Shown in pieces: positions 24,932-34,429 of a stretch of 64,000 nt of DNA (position 1 is its first letter; each line of letters starts with the position of its first letter). The DNA lies in NCBI GenBank assembly GCA_023426365.1, contig JAFAAW010000083.1, positions 6,911-70,910 on the forward strand, in the 5' to 3' direction. The stretch comes from Pseudomonadota bacterium. GTDB lineage: Bacteria > Pseudomonadota > Alphaproteobacteria > Rhodospirillales > Magnetospirillaceae. The notes under the pieces were generated by a model that did no database searches, was not told the DNA's origin, and saw only the letters and a program-made list of their open reading frames with translations. Position numbers and translations under genes: made by a program.

Positions 24932-25099
24932 ATGCGCCTTGTGGTCGCCTTAGCCGCGTTGTCCACCCTTTTCATCCTCAACGCCTGCGGCGGGGACGAA
25001 AAGCGCACGGTGGTGGTTACCCCCGCCCCCGGCCAGACGGTCGTCGTCCCGCCCGAGGGAGAGGTTCGAAAGTGCCCGCCGGGCGAAACCAGTTGCTGA
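24932..25099 (+). CDS. small putative lipoprotein
   Basis: A 55-aa protein with a basic/hydrophobic signal (MRLVVALAALSTLFILNAC) whose ILNAC matches a lipobox (Cys19). The mature 37 residues (GGDEKRTVVVTPAPGQTVVV ...) end in KCPPGETSC, giving two more Cys. AGGGAGAACCGCC precedes the ATG. It lies between proA and proB on the opposite strand, with its stop 9 bp from the proB stop. Function unknown; similar tiny Pro-rich lipoproteins are common in Alphaproteobacteria. Confidence 0.75.
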   Translation: MRLVVALAALSTLFILNACGGDEKRTVVVTPAPGQTVVVPPEGEVRKCPPGETSC

Positions 25100-25108
25100 G
25101 AGGCGCCA

Positions 25109-26227
25109 TCACCCCTCCATCACCAGATCGTCGCGGTGGATCATCTCGTCGCCGCGGCTGTCGCCCAGCAATTGGGCGATGTCGGCGGAACGGTGGCCCA
25201 TGATGCGGCGGGCGTCGTCGGAGCCGTAGGCGGTCAGGCCGCGGCCCAGCACGCGGCCGTCGGCGCCGCGCACCAGCACGCAATCGCCGCGTTCGAACTC
25301 GCCTTCCACCGCCGTCACCCCGGCCGGCAGCAGCGAGCCGCCCTTGGCCAGCGCGCGGGCGGCGCCGGCGTCCACGGCCAGCGCACCCACCGGCTTCATG
25401 GACCCATAGATCCACTGCTTGCGCGCGGTACGCGGCCCCCCCTCGGGGACGAACCAGGTGGCGCGGGCGCCGTTCTCCAGCGCGGTCAGCGGAAACAGCG
25501 GCTCGCCCTTGCAGATGGCCATGCGGCAGCCGGCCGACAGGCAGATGCGCGCCGCCGCCAGCTTGGTCACCATGCCGCCCGAGCCGTAGCCGGTGCCGGG
25601 ATCGCCGGCCATGGCCTCGATCTCGGGGGTGATCTCGCGCACCTCGGGCAGATAGGTGGCGTCGGGGTTGCGGCGGGGATCGGCGGTGTAAAGGCCGTCG
25701 ATGTCCGAGAACAGCACCAGCGCGTCGGCCGAGATCATCTGCGCCACGCGGGCGGCCAGACGGTCGTTGTCGCCGAAGCGGATTTCCGTGGTGGCGACCG
25801 TGTCGTTCTCGTTGATCACCGGCACCGCCCCCAGGCGCAGCAGGGTTTCCAGCGTCTGCCGCGCGTTGAGGTAGCGGCGGCGGTCCTCGGAATCATACAG
25901 CGTCAGCAGCACCTGGGCGCAGGTGATGCCGTGGCGCGCCAGCGCCTCCTGATAGGCGTGGGCAAGCTGGATCTGGCCGGTGGCGGCGGCGGCCTGCTTC
26001 TGGTCCAGGGTCAGGGGCGGCGTCAGGCCGAGGTGGCGGCGGCCCACCGCCACGGCGCCCGACGACACCAGCACCACCTCCTGGCCGCGCTGGCGGCAGC
26101 GGGCCACGTCCTCGCACAGCGAATGCAGCCAGTCGCGGCGGATCTGGCCCGAAGCCTCGTCCACCAGCAGGCTGGAGCCGATCTTGACGATGAGCCGCCG
26201 GGCCTCAGCGACCGGACTCGTTGCCAT
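25109..26227 (-). CDS. proB: glutamate 5-kinase
   Basis: First, feedback-regulated step of proline synthesis. The 372-aa protein has the amino acid kinase domain (RRLIVKIGSSLLV, VLVSSGAVAVGRR, VINENDTVATTEIRFGDND) and a C-terminal PUA domain (about 285-365; LLPAGVTAVEGEFERGD). The ATG at 26227 overlaps the end of obgE by 23 bp and is preceded by GGAGGACGAGG inside the obgE acidic tail codons. This is the common obgE-proB order. Confidence 0.95.
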   Translation of the reverse strand: MATSPVAEARRLIVKIGSSLLVDEASGQIRRDWLHSLCEDVARCRQRGQEVVLVSSGAVAVGRRHLGLTPPLTLDQKQAAAATGQIQLAHAYQEALARHGITCAQVLLTLYDSEDRRRYLNARQTLETLLRLGAVPVINENDTVATTEIRFGDNDRLAARVAQMISADALVLFSDIDGLYTADPRRNPDATYLPEVREITPEIEAMAGDPGTGYGSGGMVTKLAAARICLSAGCRMAICKGEPLFPLTALENGARATWFVPEGGPRTARKQWIYGSMKPVGALAVDAGAARALAKGGSLLPAGVTAVEGEFERGDCVLVRGADGRVLGRGLTAYGSDDARRIMGHRSADIAQLLGDSRGDEMIHRDDLVMEG

Positions 26228-27467
26228 CCTCGTCCTCCCCCTCGTCCCCCTCATCCTCAGACTCGTCCTCGGACTCGGCGGCCACGGCGGCGGCCTCATC
26301 CTCGTCGCCGTCGTCTTCGTCCTCGTCCTCGTACCAGATCCATTCGCCGTCGGGACCGTAATAGCCGTCGTCTTCCTCTTCGGCCTCGGCGTCCTTCATG
26401 CGGCGATAGAAACCCTCATTGCCCTTCTTGCCCACGCCGGAGGTGGCGGCGGCGGCAACCACGCCCGGGTCGTTGGCCTTCGAATCCTTGATCTCGGTGA
26501 GCAGGGCGCCAAGGATTTCCTTCAGCCCGATGCCGGCCACGCCGGACAGCGGATAGACCTTCTGGCCGCAGGCTTCCTCGAGTTGGGCCAGCTTGTCCTT
26601 GATGTCCTCGGCCACCAGCGAGTCGCACTTGTTGAGCGCCACCACCTCGGGCTTCTCGTCCAGGCCGCCGCCATAGGCGGCCAGTTCGCCGCGCACCACG
26701 CGATAGGCTTCGGCCACGTCGTCCTGGGTGCCGTCCACCAGATGCAGCAGCACGCGGGTGCGCTCGATATGGCCCAGGAAGCGGTCGCCGATGCCGGCCC
26801 CTTCATGCGCGCCCTCGATCAGGCCGGGAATGTCGGCCAGGATGAATTCGTCGCCGCCCAGATACACCACGCCCAGATTGGGATGCAGCGTGGTGAAGGG
26901 GTAATCGGCGATCTTGGGGCGCGCGCGCGTCACCGCCGCCAGGAAGGTGGACTTGCCGGCGTTGGGCAGCCCGACCAGACCGGCATCGGCGATCAGCTTG
27001 AGGCGCAGCCACACCCACATTTCCTGGCCCGGCCAGCCGGGGTCGCCGCGGCGGGGCGCCTGGTTGGTGCTGGTCTTGTAATGCAGGTTGCCGAAGCCGC
27101 CGTCGCCGCCACGCAAGAGCACCAGGCGCTGGCCGGCTTCGGTCAGGTCGGCCAGCACGTGCTCCTTGTCCTCGGACAGGATCTGGGTGCCCACCGGCAC
27201 CTTGAGGATGACGTCGTCGCCCTTGCCGCCGGTGCGCTGGCGGCCCATGCCGTGATGGCCCTTCTGCGCCTTGAAATGCTGCTGGTAGCGATAGTCGATC
27301 AGGGTGTTCAGGTTGTCGACGCATTCAATGATGACATCGCCGCCGCGCCCGCCGTCGCCGCCGTCGGGACCGCCATATTCGATGTACTTCTCGCGGCGGA
27401 ACGACACGGCGCCGGCGCCGCCGTCACCGCTCTTGATGAAGATCTTGGCCTGATCGAGGAATTTCAT
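26205..27467 (-). CDS. obgE: Obg-family GTPase ObgE/CgtA
   Basis: Ribosome-associated GTPase for 50S assembly and stress control. The 420-aa protein has the Gly-rich Obg fold (1-158; KSGDGGAGAVSFRREKYIEY) and the G domain with G1 GLPNAGKS, G3 DIPGLIEGAHEGAG and G4 NKCD. The C-terminus from about 360 is a run of Asp/Glu (EDEDEDDGDEDEAAA), as in other Obg proteins with acidic tails. It follows rplU-rpmA but is separated from them by a terminator, so it may also use its own promoter. Confidence 0.96.
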   Translation of the reverse strand: MKFLDQAKIFIKSGDGGAGAVSFRREKYIEYGGPDGGDGGRGGDVIIECVDNLNTLIDYRYQQHFKAQKGHHGMGRQRTGGKGDDVILKVPVGTQILSEDKEHVLADLTEAGQRLVLLRGGDGGFGNLHYKTSTNQAPRRGDPGWPGQEMWVWLRLKLIADAGLVGLPNAGKSTFLAAVTRARPKIADYPFTTLHPNLGVVYLGGDEFILADIPGLIEGAHEGAGIGDRFLGHIERTRVLLHLVDGTQDDVAEAYRVVRGELAAYGGGLDEKPEVVALNKCDSLVAEDIKDKLAQLEEACGQKVYPLSGVAGIGLKEILGALLTEIKDSKANDPGVVAAAATSGVGKKGNEGFYRRMKDAEAEEEDDGYYGPDGEWIWYEDEDEDDGDEDEAAAVAAESEDESEDEGDEGEDEDGNESGR

Positions 27468-27479
27468 GGTTTCTATCTG

Positions 27480-27580
27480 CCCTCAAGCACCGGGCGCCGC
27501 CTGCGGCGGCTTGGCTCACGCTGCGCGCGGAGCATCTGTCTGCGTGCGCCGCCCAAGCGTGCGGGTGCCCGGGGCACCAC
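27480..27580. repeat. second dispersed GC-rich intergenic repeat, copy b
   Basis: The obgE-rpmA gap begins CCCTCAAGCACCGGGCGC and continues GGCGGCTTGGCTCACGCTGC, like copy a at 10976-11050. It then runs into an inverted portion (GCCGCCCAAGCGTGCGGG, GCCCGGGGC) that can pair with the left part, giving a long imperfect hairpin. Confidence 0.5.
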
Positions 27581-27590
27581 GTTTCAAATA

Positions 27591-27622
27591 GCAAAAAGGG
27601 GAACGGACGGACCGTTCCCCTT
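27591..27622 (-). terminator. terminator of rplU-rpmA
   Basis: On the minus strand GGGGAACGG (27620-27612) pairs with CCGTTCCCC (27606-27598), followed by TTTTTG. It lies about 33 bp past the rpmA stop. Confidence 0.88.
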
Positions 27623-27653
27623 TCGCAAATACCACTCCGTCGGGGACGGCCGA

Positions 27654-27920
27654 TTACTCGGCGGCCTCCGGCAGCGGCGCCACGTCGATGAAGGTGCGCT
27701 CGCCGCGATGGCGGAAGGTCACCTGACCGGCAGCGGTGGCGAACAGGGTGTGATCCTTGCCCATGCCGACATTGGCACCCGGATAGAACTTGGTGCCGCG
27801 CTGACGCACGATGATGTTGCCCGGAATGACGACTTCGCCGCCGAACTTCTTGACGCCGAGGCGCTGACCCGCGGAATCGCGGCCGTTACGGGACGAACCA
27901 CCAGCCTTTTTATGAGCCAT
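27654..27920 (-). CDS. rpmA: 50S ribosomal protein L27
   Basis: Ribosomal protein of the peptidyl-transferase region, 88 aa. It begins MAHKKAGGSSRNGRDSAGQR, the invariant L27 N-terminus that reaches the P-site tRNA, and continues VIPGNIIVRQRGTKFYPG and KDHTLFA. No cleavable Firmicutes-type extension is present. It follows rplU by 29 bp. Confidence 0.98.
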   Translation of the reverse strand: MAHKKAGGSSRNGRDSAGQRLGVKKFGGEVVIPGNIIVRQRGTKFYPGANVGMGKDHTLFATAAGQVTFRHRGERTFIDVAPLPEAAE

Positions 27921-27949
27921 GGTTGATACCTCCTAAAACTGTCCGCGGC

Positions 27950-28255
27950 TCAGCCGGCGGCGATGTCGGTGATGCGCAGGATGGTGATGTCCTGGCGATG
28001 GCCGTTCTTGCGGCGCGAATTCTGGCGGCGGCGCTTCTTGAAGATGATGACCTTCTCGCCACGGGCCTGGGCGACCACGGTGGCGGTCACCTTGGCGCCG
28101 GCGACGACCGGGGCACCGATCTTCTCGCCAACCATCAGCACCTGGTCGAGCACGACCTCGGAGCCCGCTTCGCCGGCCAGCTTCTCGACGCGGATCACGT
28201 CGTCCTTGGCCACCTTGTACTGCTTACCGCCGGTCTGAATGACTGCGAACATCAC
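27950..28255 (-). CDS. rplU: 50S ribosomal protein L21
   Basis: Ribosomal protein L21, 101 aa, starting MMFAVIQTGGKQYKVAKDDV with the family signature KRRRQNSRRKNGHRQDIT close to the C-terminus. The second Met may be the true start. First gene of the rplU-rpmA operon, with a clear promoter upstream. Confidence 0.97.
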   Translation of the reverse strand: MMFAVIQTGGKQYKVAKDDVIRVEKLAGEAGSEVVLDQVLMVGEKIGAPVVAGAKVTATVVAQARGEKVIIFKKRRRQNSRRKNGHRQDITILRITDIAAG

Positions 28256-28315
28256 GATTCGTCCTGAGCAAAAAATTAGCTGACGCGCAAGGCAAACCCG
28301 GCGCGAGAGGGCGCA

Positions 28316-28343
28316 ACTATACTCGGGACGCCCCGAGAGTCAA
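28316..28343 (-). promoter_or_regulatory. sigma-70 promoter of rplU with palindromic spacer
   Basis: On the minus strand TTGACT (28343-28338), a 16-bp spacer and TATAGT (28321-28316). The spacer itself is a perfect palindrome, CTCGGG-GCGT-CCCGAG. The 5' untranslated region would be about 55 nt. Confidence 0.7.
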
Positions 28344-28452
28344 GCGATTGATGCTGCATTTTCTCAGCCGCCCGAGTCACTTGCCGGACGACCTTCAAGG
28401 GCGGGGCGAATCACGCGGGGCGGCCCGCCGCAACGGTACCGCCCCGAGCAAT

Positions 28453-28545
28453 TCACGCCAGAACCATCATGAACCCCAGGGCCAGATAAGCCAGACCCGG
28501 AAGGGACGCGACGCCGGCTTCGGCGAGCAGATGGAATCGTGCCAT
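28453..28545 (-). CDS. candidate 30-aa membrane-associated microprotein
   Basis: A short open frame starting at an ATG preceded by GGGGGGTAAAC. The predicted peptide, MARFHLLAEAGVASLPGLAY and ten more residues ending FMMVLA, would be a single hydrophobic helix. It sits in the 490-bp gap between rplU and ahcY, which otherwise holds the rplU promoter and the ahcY terminator. No homology is recognised; support is only the ribosome site and hydrophobicity. Confidence 0.35.
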   Translation of the reverse strand: MARFHLLAEAGVASLPGLAYLALGFMMVLA

Positions 28546-28689
28546 GTTTACCCCCCTGTCGATCCTCATGACTGCCGCCACGCGGCCCACTCCGAGGGTT
28601 CCGACAAAAGGATGAGGTACGTTAACCAAAAAGTAAGGCATGCCGCAATGCCGTCTGCGAAGCCCAGCCGTGCGTTGGGTGCATCGCAA

Positions 28690-28721
28690 ACGCGAAAGGC
28701 CCCGCCGTCGCCGGCGGGGCC
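28690..28721 (-). terminator. terminator of ahcY
   Basis: GGCCCCGCCG (28721-28712 on the minus strand) pairs with CGGCGGGGCC (28707-28698), then TTTCGCG. Ten perfect GC-rich pairs, with a short T tract, start about 27 bp after the ahcY stop. Confidence 0.7.
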
Positions 28722-28747
28722 TCGCATGTCCGGCCGAAGCCGACCGC

Positions 28748-30139
<1,392 letters not shown>

Positions 30140-30208
30140 GGTGTCGCGCCCTTCGTGCGGAATTGTCTGGGCATGCTTGTAGCAGCCCGCCACCGCAAAG
30201 GCAACGAT

Positions 30209-30222
30209 GATATAAAGATATG
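30209..30222. promoter_or_regulatory. AT-rich dyad upstream of ahcY
   Basis: GATATAAAGATATG has dyad symmetry (ATAT-N4-ATAT) and stands out in a GC-rich region, 70-80 bp before ahcY. In Proteobacteria ahcY is often controlled by the ArsR-type regulator SahR; whether this dyad is such a site is not established here. Confidence 0.3.
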
Positions 30223-30336
30223 TTTATGTGGGAATGATTGAACCCGTTGCCCCCCGCCCCACTCCGCCCCGCTGTTTGCGCCCCGGGGCAAATGTGCTAC
30301 CCCTGACCGCGGTTTCGGATGGCTGGGGGTGACACG

Positions 30337-31428
30337 ATGCCGCATCTGGTGGGCAAGGTTCTGGACCCGCGGCTGGCCGACCTGTTCGGCCGCTGGCGCA
30401 CCGCCTCGGCCGGGGATCTGGCGGGCGCCGCCACCGCCGAACGCTTCGCCCCCCATCGCGACCATCTGCTGGTCCTCGACGTGGAGGACGACGGCCACAG
30501 CCGCTATCGCCATTACGGCCGCGCCTTCGCCATCCAGTTCGGCAACGACCTGACCGGCCAGTCCATCGACGCGCTGCCCAGCGACGTGCTGTCGCCCGGC
30601 CGCAAGGGCATCCTGGCCTTCGAATACGCCTATGCCCACCGGATCATGCGGCCGCTGTGGCGCTCCTATACCGCGCTGTTCGACGACGGCACCCGCCAGA
30701 CCTGGCAACGCCTGGTGCTGCCCGCCGGCCCCGGCCGGCTGATGGTGGGCGCCTATGCGGTGGAGCCGCCCAGGCACCTGGACACCGGCTCGGCGGAGGG
30801 GCTGCTGCGCATGGTGATCGAGCGCGCGCCGGTGGTGCTGTCGCCCACCGGCGGGGTCGAGGACCTGGCCCTGTCGCTGCAGGATTTCGGCGACACCCGG
30901 GTGCAGGTGGCGGAATTGGAGGTGCTGGCCAGCCGCGACCCGCTGACCGGGGTGTCCAACCTGCGTCATTTCCACCACCTGGCCGGAATGGAGCTGGAGC
31001 ACGCCCGCCGCATGGGCCGCTGCTTTTCGCTGATGGCGCTGGACCTGGACCATTTCAAGGGCATCAACGACCGCTGGGGCCACGCGGCGGGGGATGCGGC
31101 CCTGCGCGCCTTTGCCGGCGCCTGCCGCACCGCCTTGCGCGAGCCGGACATCCTGGGCCGCCTGGGCGGCGAGGAATTCGCCGTCGCCCTGCCCAACACC
31201 GGCATCGAGGGCGCGCGCACCATCGCCGAGCGCCTGCGCCGCATGGTCGAAGAGTTGCGCCCCGCCTTGCCCGATGGCGAAAGCCTGTCCTTTACCGTCA
31301 GCATCGGCGTCGCCGCCTGCGGCCCCGAGGCCTATCCGGCCATCGGCGACCTGCTGGCCCGCGCCGACGAGGCGCTGTACGCCGCGAAACGGGCCGGGCG
31401 CAACCGGGTCAGCACGGCGGCGGCCTGA
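30337..31428 (+). CDS. diguanylate cyclase with N-terminal PAS-like domain
   Basis: Makes cyclic di-GMP. The 363-aa soluble protein has a PAS_5-like sensor domain (about 1-150; HYGRAFAIQFGNDLTGQSID) and a linker with DPLTGVSNLRHF, which opens the GGDEF domain. The active site is GGEEF, and REPD five residues before it is a canonical inhibitory I-site (RxxD), so product inhibition is expected. The start at 30337 follows GGGGGTGACACG; an ATG 18 bp upstream is possible. It is divergent from ahcY and convergent with the cupin gene, with 3 bp between stops. Confidence 0.92.
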   Translation: MPHLVGKVLDPRLADLFGRWRTASAGDLAGAATAERFAPHRDHLLVLDVEDDGHSRYRHYGRAFAIQFGNDLTGQSIDALPSDVLSPGRKGILAFEYAYAHRIMRPLWRSYTALFDDGTRQTWQRLVLPAGPGRLMVGAYAVEPPRHLDTGSAEGLLRMVIERAPVVLSPTGGVEDLALSLQDFGDTRVQVAELEVLASRDPLTGVSNLRHFHHLAGMELEHARRMGRCFSLMALDLDHFKGINDRWGHAAGDAALRAFAGACRTALREPDILGRLGGEEFAVALPNTGIEGARTIAERLRRMVEELRPALPDGESLSFTVSIGVAACGPEAYPAIGDLLARADEALYAAKRAGRNRVSTAAA

Positions 31429-31431
31429 CGG

Positions 31432-31851
31432 CTATTTGTCCAGCACCACGTTGGCGGTCCCCTCGGCCCCCATGGACACCGCCAGGATGCGCACCGGAAC
31501 CGTGCCGGTATTCACGCCCTTGTGCGGCACCGCCATCGCCTCCACAAGGGCGTCGCCGGCGCGAAAGACGCGCCGCCCCGCCGCGCCGTAATCCACGCTG
31601 ACCTCGCCATCCAGGATATAGGCGAACATGGGCGCCGGATGGTGGTGCAGTGCGGTTTCCGCCCCCGGCGCGATGGTGACGACAAGGGCGGTCACCTTGG
31701 CCGGGCCGGTGGTGGGGTAGCGGATGTCCTCGCCCGCCACCGTCCGGGTAGTGTCGAGCAGGTTCACCGCCGGATAGGCCTCGCCGGCCGCGGCGGGCAT
31801 GGAGGCCGCCACCAGGGCCGCCACCGCGAATGACAATGTCCGTGAACGCAT
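31432..31851 (-). CDS. secreted cupin-domain protein
   Basis: A 139-aa exported single-cupin protein. The signal peptide is about 1-22 (MRSRTLSFAVAALVAASMPA, cleavage near AAG). The cupin metal site is ETALHHHPAPMFAYILDGEV with three consecutive His, and a second motif VEAMAVPHKGVNTG supplies another His. The function of such periplasmic cupins is unknown. It begins 2 bp after the ptsI-like gene and is probably co-transcribed. GGGGTAAGG precedes the ATG. Confidence 0.85.
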   Translation of the reverse strand: MRSRTLSFAVAALVAASMPAAAGEAYPAVNLLDTTRTVAGEDIRYPTTGPAKVTALVVTIAPGAETALHHHPAPMFAYILDGEVSVDYGAAGRRVFRAGDALVEAMAVPHKGVNTGTVPVRILAVSMGAEGTANVVLDK

Positions 31852-31853
31852 CC

Positions 31854-33659
31854 TTACCCCTCGCCGTCGTTGAAGCTGTCGAGCAACTGGGCGATACGCG
31901 CGCTGTCGCTCTGGTCCATGATGACGCGGGCGCGGCGGGTGGCCGCCACCAGGTCCAGCGAGCGGATGCGCTGTTTGACCACCGGGATGTTGGTGGCCGA
32001 CATGGACAGGTCGCGAATGCCCAGACCCAGCAGCAGGGCGGTGAAGCGGGGATCGCCCGCCACCTCGCCGCAGACGCAGACCGGGATGCGCGCGCGCAGC
32101 GCCGCCTCGGCCGAGAACTGGATCAGGCGCAGCACCGCCGGGTGCAGCGGATTGTAAAGGTGGGCCACCGTTTCGTCGGTCCGGTCGATGGCCAGGGTGT
32201 ACTGGGTCAGGTCGTTGGTGCCGATGGCGAAGAAATCCGCATGCCACGCCAGGGCGTCGGCGGCCAGCGCCGCGCCCGGCACCTCGATCATCACCCCCAC
32301 CGGCGGCAGCGGGTCGGACATGGGCACGCCCTGGCGGCGCAGCCGCTTGACCACCCGGTCCACCGCCTCGCGCACCGCCCGCATCTCCTCGACGGTGGCG
32401 ACCATGGGAATCAGGATCTTGATGGGACCATAGACCGATGCGCGCAGGCAGGCGGCCAATTGCGCATCGAACAGTTCGGGCTGCGACAGCGACAGCCGCA
32501 CCGCCCGCAACCCCAGCGCCGGGTTGGAGCCGGGCTGGATGCCCAAGCCGCGCGCCAGCTTGTCGCCGCCCACGTCCAGCGTACGGATGGTCACCGGCCG
32601 CCCGGCCATGCGGGTGATCAGCTCCTTGAGGATCAGGAACTGCTCGTCCTCGCCGGGGATGTCGTCGCGGTTCATGAACAGGAATTCGGAGCGCAGCAGG
32701 CCGATGCCCTCGGCCCCCGCCGCCAGCACCGATTCCACCTCGCCCGGCAGTTCGATATTGGCCTGCAACTGGATGCGCGCGCCGTCGCGAGTCACCGCCG
32801 GCAGGTCGCGCAGGCGGGCCAGGGCGCGGCGGCCGCGCAGGAAGGCGGCGCGGTGGCGGCGGTATTCCTCGAGCAGTTCCGGGCGCGGATTGACGATGAC
32901 CTTGCCGGCGCGGCCGTCGATGATGGCCAGATCGCCCGAACGCACCCCCTTCATCAGCCCGGCCACGCCCAGCACCGCGGGCAGGCCCAGCGAGCGGGCC
33001 ATGATGGCGGTGTGGCTTTCGGCGCCGCCCAGCACGGTGGCAAGGCCGGCCACCTGGCGCGGGTCGAGCAGGGCGGTGTCGGCGGGGGTCAGTTCCTCGG
33101 CCAGGATGATGGCGTTGCGGGGCAGCACCTGGAACGGGCGATAGGGCGCGCCGGTCAGGTTGCGGATCAGCCGCCGGCCCAGGTCGCGGATGTCGGCGAC
33201 GCGGGCCGACAGATAGGAATCGTCCATGGCCTCGAAGCCGCGCGCGATCTCGTCGATCTCGCGCTGGACGGCGGCCTCGGCATTGATGCGGTCGTTCTCG
33301 ATGCGCCCGCGCACGCCGCGGATCAGCCGCGAGCCGCGCAACATCTGCTGATAGGCTTCCAGCAGATAGCCCAGTTCCTCGGCGGCGGCGCCCTCCAGCC
33401 CCTCGGCCTTGACCTGCAATTGGGCGACCTGGCGGCCGGCGCGCTCGGCGGCGTCGCTGAAGCGGGCCAGTTCCGCCTCGACCCGATTGGCCGACAGGCG
33501 GTATTCGGCCACGGTGACCGCCTCGGAATCGTGGCGATGGATCGTGCCGATGGCGATGCCCCGGCTGACGCCGGTGCCGTCGAAAACGATCTCGGCGGCC
33601 GCGGCGGCGGGAATCGGGGCACGGGGCGTTTCGGTGTCGGCGTGGATTGTGGGCTTCAT
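31854..33659 (-). CDS. ptsI: phosphoenolpyruvate-protein phosphotransferase (enzyme I)
   Basis: Transfers phosphate from PEP to HPr. The 601-aa protein has the phosphohistidine site GGAESHTAIMARSLGLPAVLG in the N-half, and the PEP-binding TIRTLDVGGDK, FLFMNRDDIPGEDEQ and IPVCVCGEVAGD in the C-half. A GAF domain is absent, so this is EI rather than EI-Ntr (PtsP). The start MKPTIHADTE (33659) gives a roughly 25-residue extension over E. coli EI. With HPr, a Man-type EIIA and HPr kinase next door but no EIIB/EIIC, it drives a regulatory PTS. Confidence 0.93.
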   Translation of the reverse strand: MKPTIHADTETPRAPIPAAAAAEIVFDGTGVSRGIAIGTIHRHDSEAVTVAEYRLSANRVEAELARFSDAAERAGRQVAQLQVKAEGLEGAAAEELGYLLEAYQQMLRGSRLIRGVRGRIENDRINAEAAVQREIDEIARGFEAMDDSYLSARVADIRDLGRRLIRNLTGAPYRPFQVLPRNAIILAEELTPADTALLDPRQVAGLATVLGGAESHTAIMARSLGLPAVLGVAGLMKGVRSGDLAIIDGRAGKVIVNPRPELLEEYRRHRAAFLRGRRALARLRDLPAVTRDGARIQLQANIELPGEVESVLAAGAEGIGLLRSEFLFMNRDDIPGEDEQFLILKELITRMAGRPVTIRTLDVGGDKLARGLGIQPGSNPALGLRAVRLSLSQPELFDAQLAACLRASVYGPIKILIPMVATVEEMRAVREAVDRVVKRLRRQGVPMSDPLPPVGVMIEVPGAALAADALAWHADFFAIGTNDLTQYTLAIDRTDETVAHLYNPLHPAVLRLIQFSAEAALRARIPVCVCGEVAGDPRFTALLLGLGIRDLSMSATNIPVVKQRIRSLDLVAATRRARVIMDQSDSARIAQLLDSFNDGEG

Positions 33660-33715
33660 CCGTCTCCTTCTCGAACGCGTCCGTCCCTGGGGTCTTTTGT
33701 CGTTATGTAGGGGGC

Positions 33716-34012
33716 CTAGTCTTCCTCGTCGAACTTTTGCGCGATCAGTCCGCACAATGCGTCCAGCGCCGCCACCGCCTGCGCCCCTTCGGCGCGCAGT
33801 TCGATGCAGCAGCCGGGGGCGGCGGCCAGCATCATCAGGCCCATGATCGACAGCCCGGAAACCTCGGTGCCGCGATGGGACACCTGGACCTGGGCATCGA
33901 AGGTGGCGGCCAGCTTGACGAACTTGGCGGCCGCGCGGGCATGCAGGCCACGGCGATTACAGATGGTCGCCGTGCGCTTGAGGTCACCGCCCGTGGTGGT
34001 GGCGTCGGTCAT
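33716..34012 (-). CDS. HPr-family phosphocarrier protein
   Basis: 98-aa phosphocarrier. His24 in RRGLHARAAAKF is the EI-dependent phosphorylation site. Ser55 in SGLSIMGLMML corresponds to Ser46 of Gram-positive HPr, the target of HPr kinase, which fits the hprK gene in the same cluster. An N-terminal extension of about 10 residues is typical of alphaproteobacterial HPr. Its ATG overlaps the stop of the EIIA gene by four bases. Confidence 0.95.
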   Translation of the reverse strand: MTDATTTGGDLKRTATICNRRGLHARAAAKFVKLAATFDAQVQVSHRGTEVSGLSIMGLMMLAAAPGCCIELRAEGAQAVAALDALCGLIAQKFDEED

Positions 34013-34416
34013 TTCCGGTCCTGAGTGAGCAATTTGGAGGCGACGTTGATGTATTTGCGCCCGGCCTCCTGGGCCGCGGCGACGGCATTGGCCAGCGGCT
34101 CGGAATGGCGCACGCTGGCCAGCTTGATCAGCATGGGCAGGTTGACGCCGGCGATCACCTCGACCTTGGCCTTGTCCATGATGGAAATCGCCAGGTTGGA
34201 CGGCGTGCCGCCGAACATGTCGGTCAGCACCACCACGCCGGCGCCGTCGTCGCACTTGGCGACCTGCTCCAGGATGTCGTTGCGGCGCTGCTCCATGTCG
34301 TCCTCGGGGCCGATGCACACCGAGGCCACGTTGGGCTGCGGGCCGACCACATGTTCCATGGCCGCGACCAGTTCGTCGGCAAGCCGGCCATGGGTGACAA
34401 GTACCAATCCGATCAT
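34009..34416 (-). CDS. manX: PTS EIIA-Man family protein
   Basis: A 135-aa single-domain EIIA of the mannose family. The active His is His9 in GLVLVTHGRLADELV. VVVLTDMFGGTPSNLA is the family's second signature. No EIIB, EIIC or EIID genes accompany it, so it serves regulation rather than sugar uptake. The ATG at 34416 is chosen because AAGGGG lies six bases upstream; an earlier ATG abuts the ribosome site. Confidence 0.95.
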   Translation of the reverse strand: MIGLVLVTHGRLADELVAAMEHVVGPQPNVASVCIGPEDDMEQRRNDILEQVAKCDDGAGVVVLTDMFGGTPSNLAISIMDKAKVEVIAGVNLPMLIKLASVRHSEPLANAVAAAQEAGRKYINVASKLLTQDRK

Positions 34417-34429
34417 AGCCATCCCCTTG

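Noticed and set aside
30140..30336. SAH or SAM riboswitch before ahcY
   Set aside because: The 197-bp region shows no conserved aptamer core or paired GC-rich arms of those classes; only an AT-rich dyad stands out.
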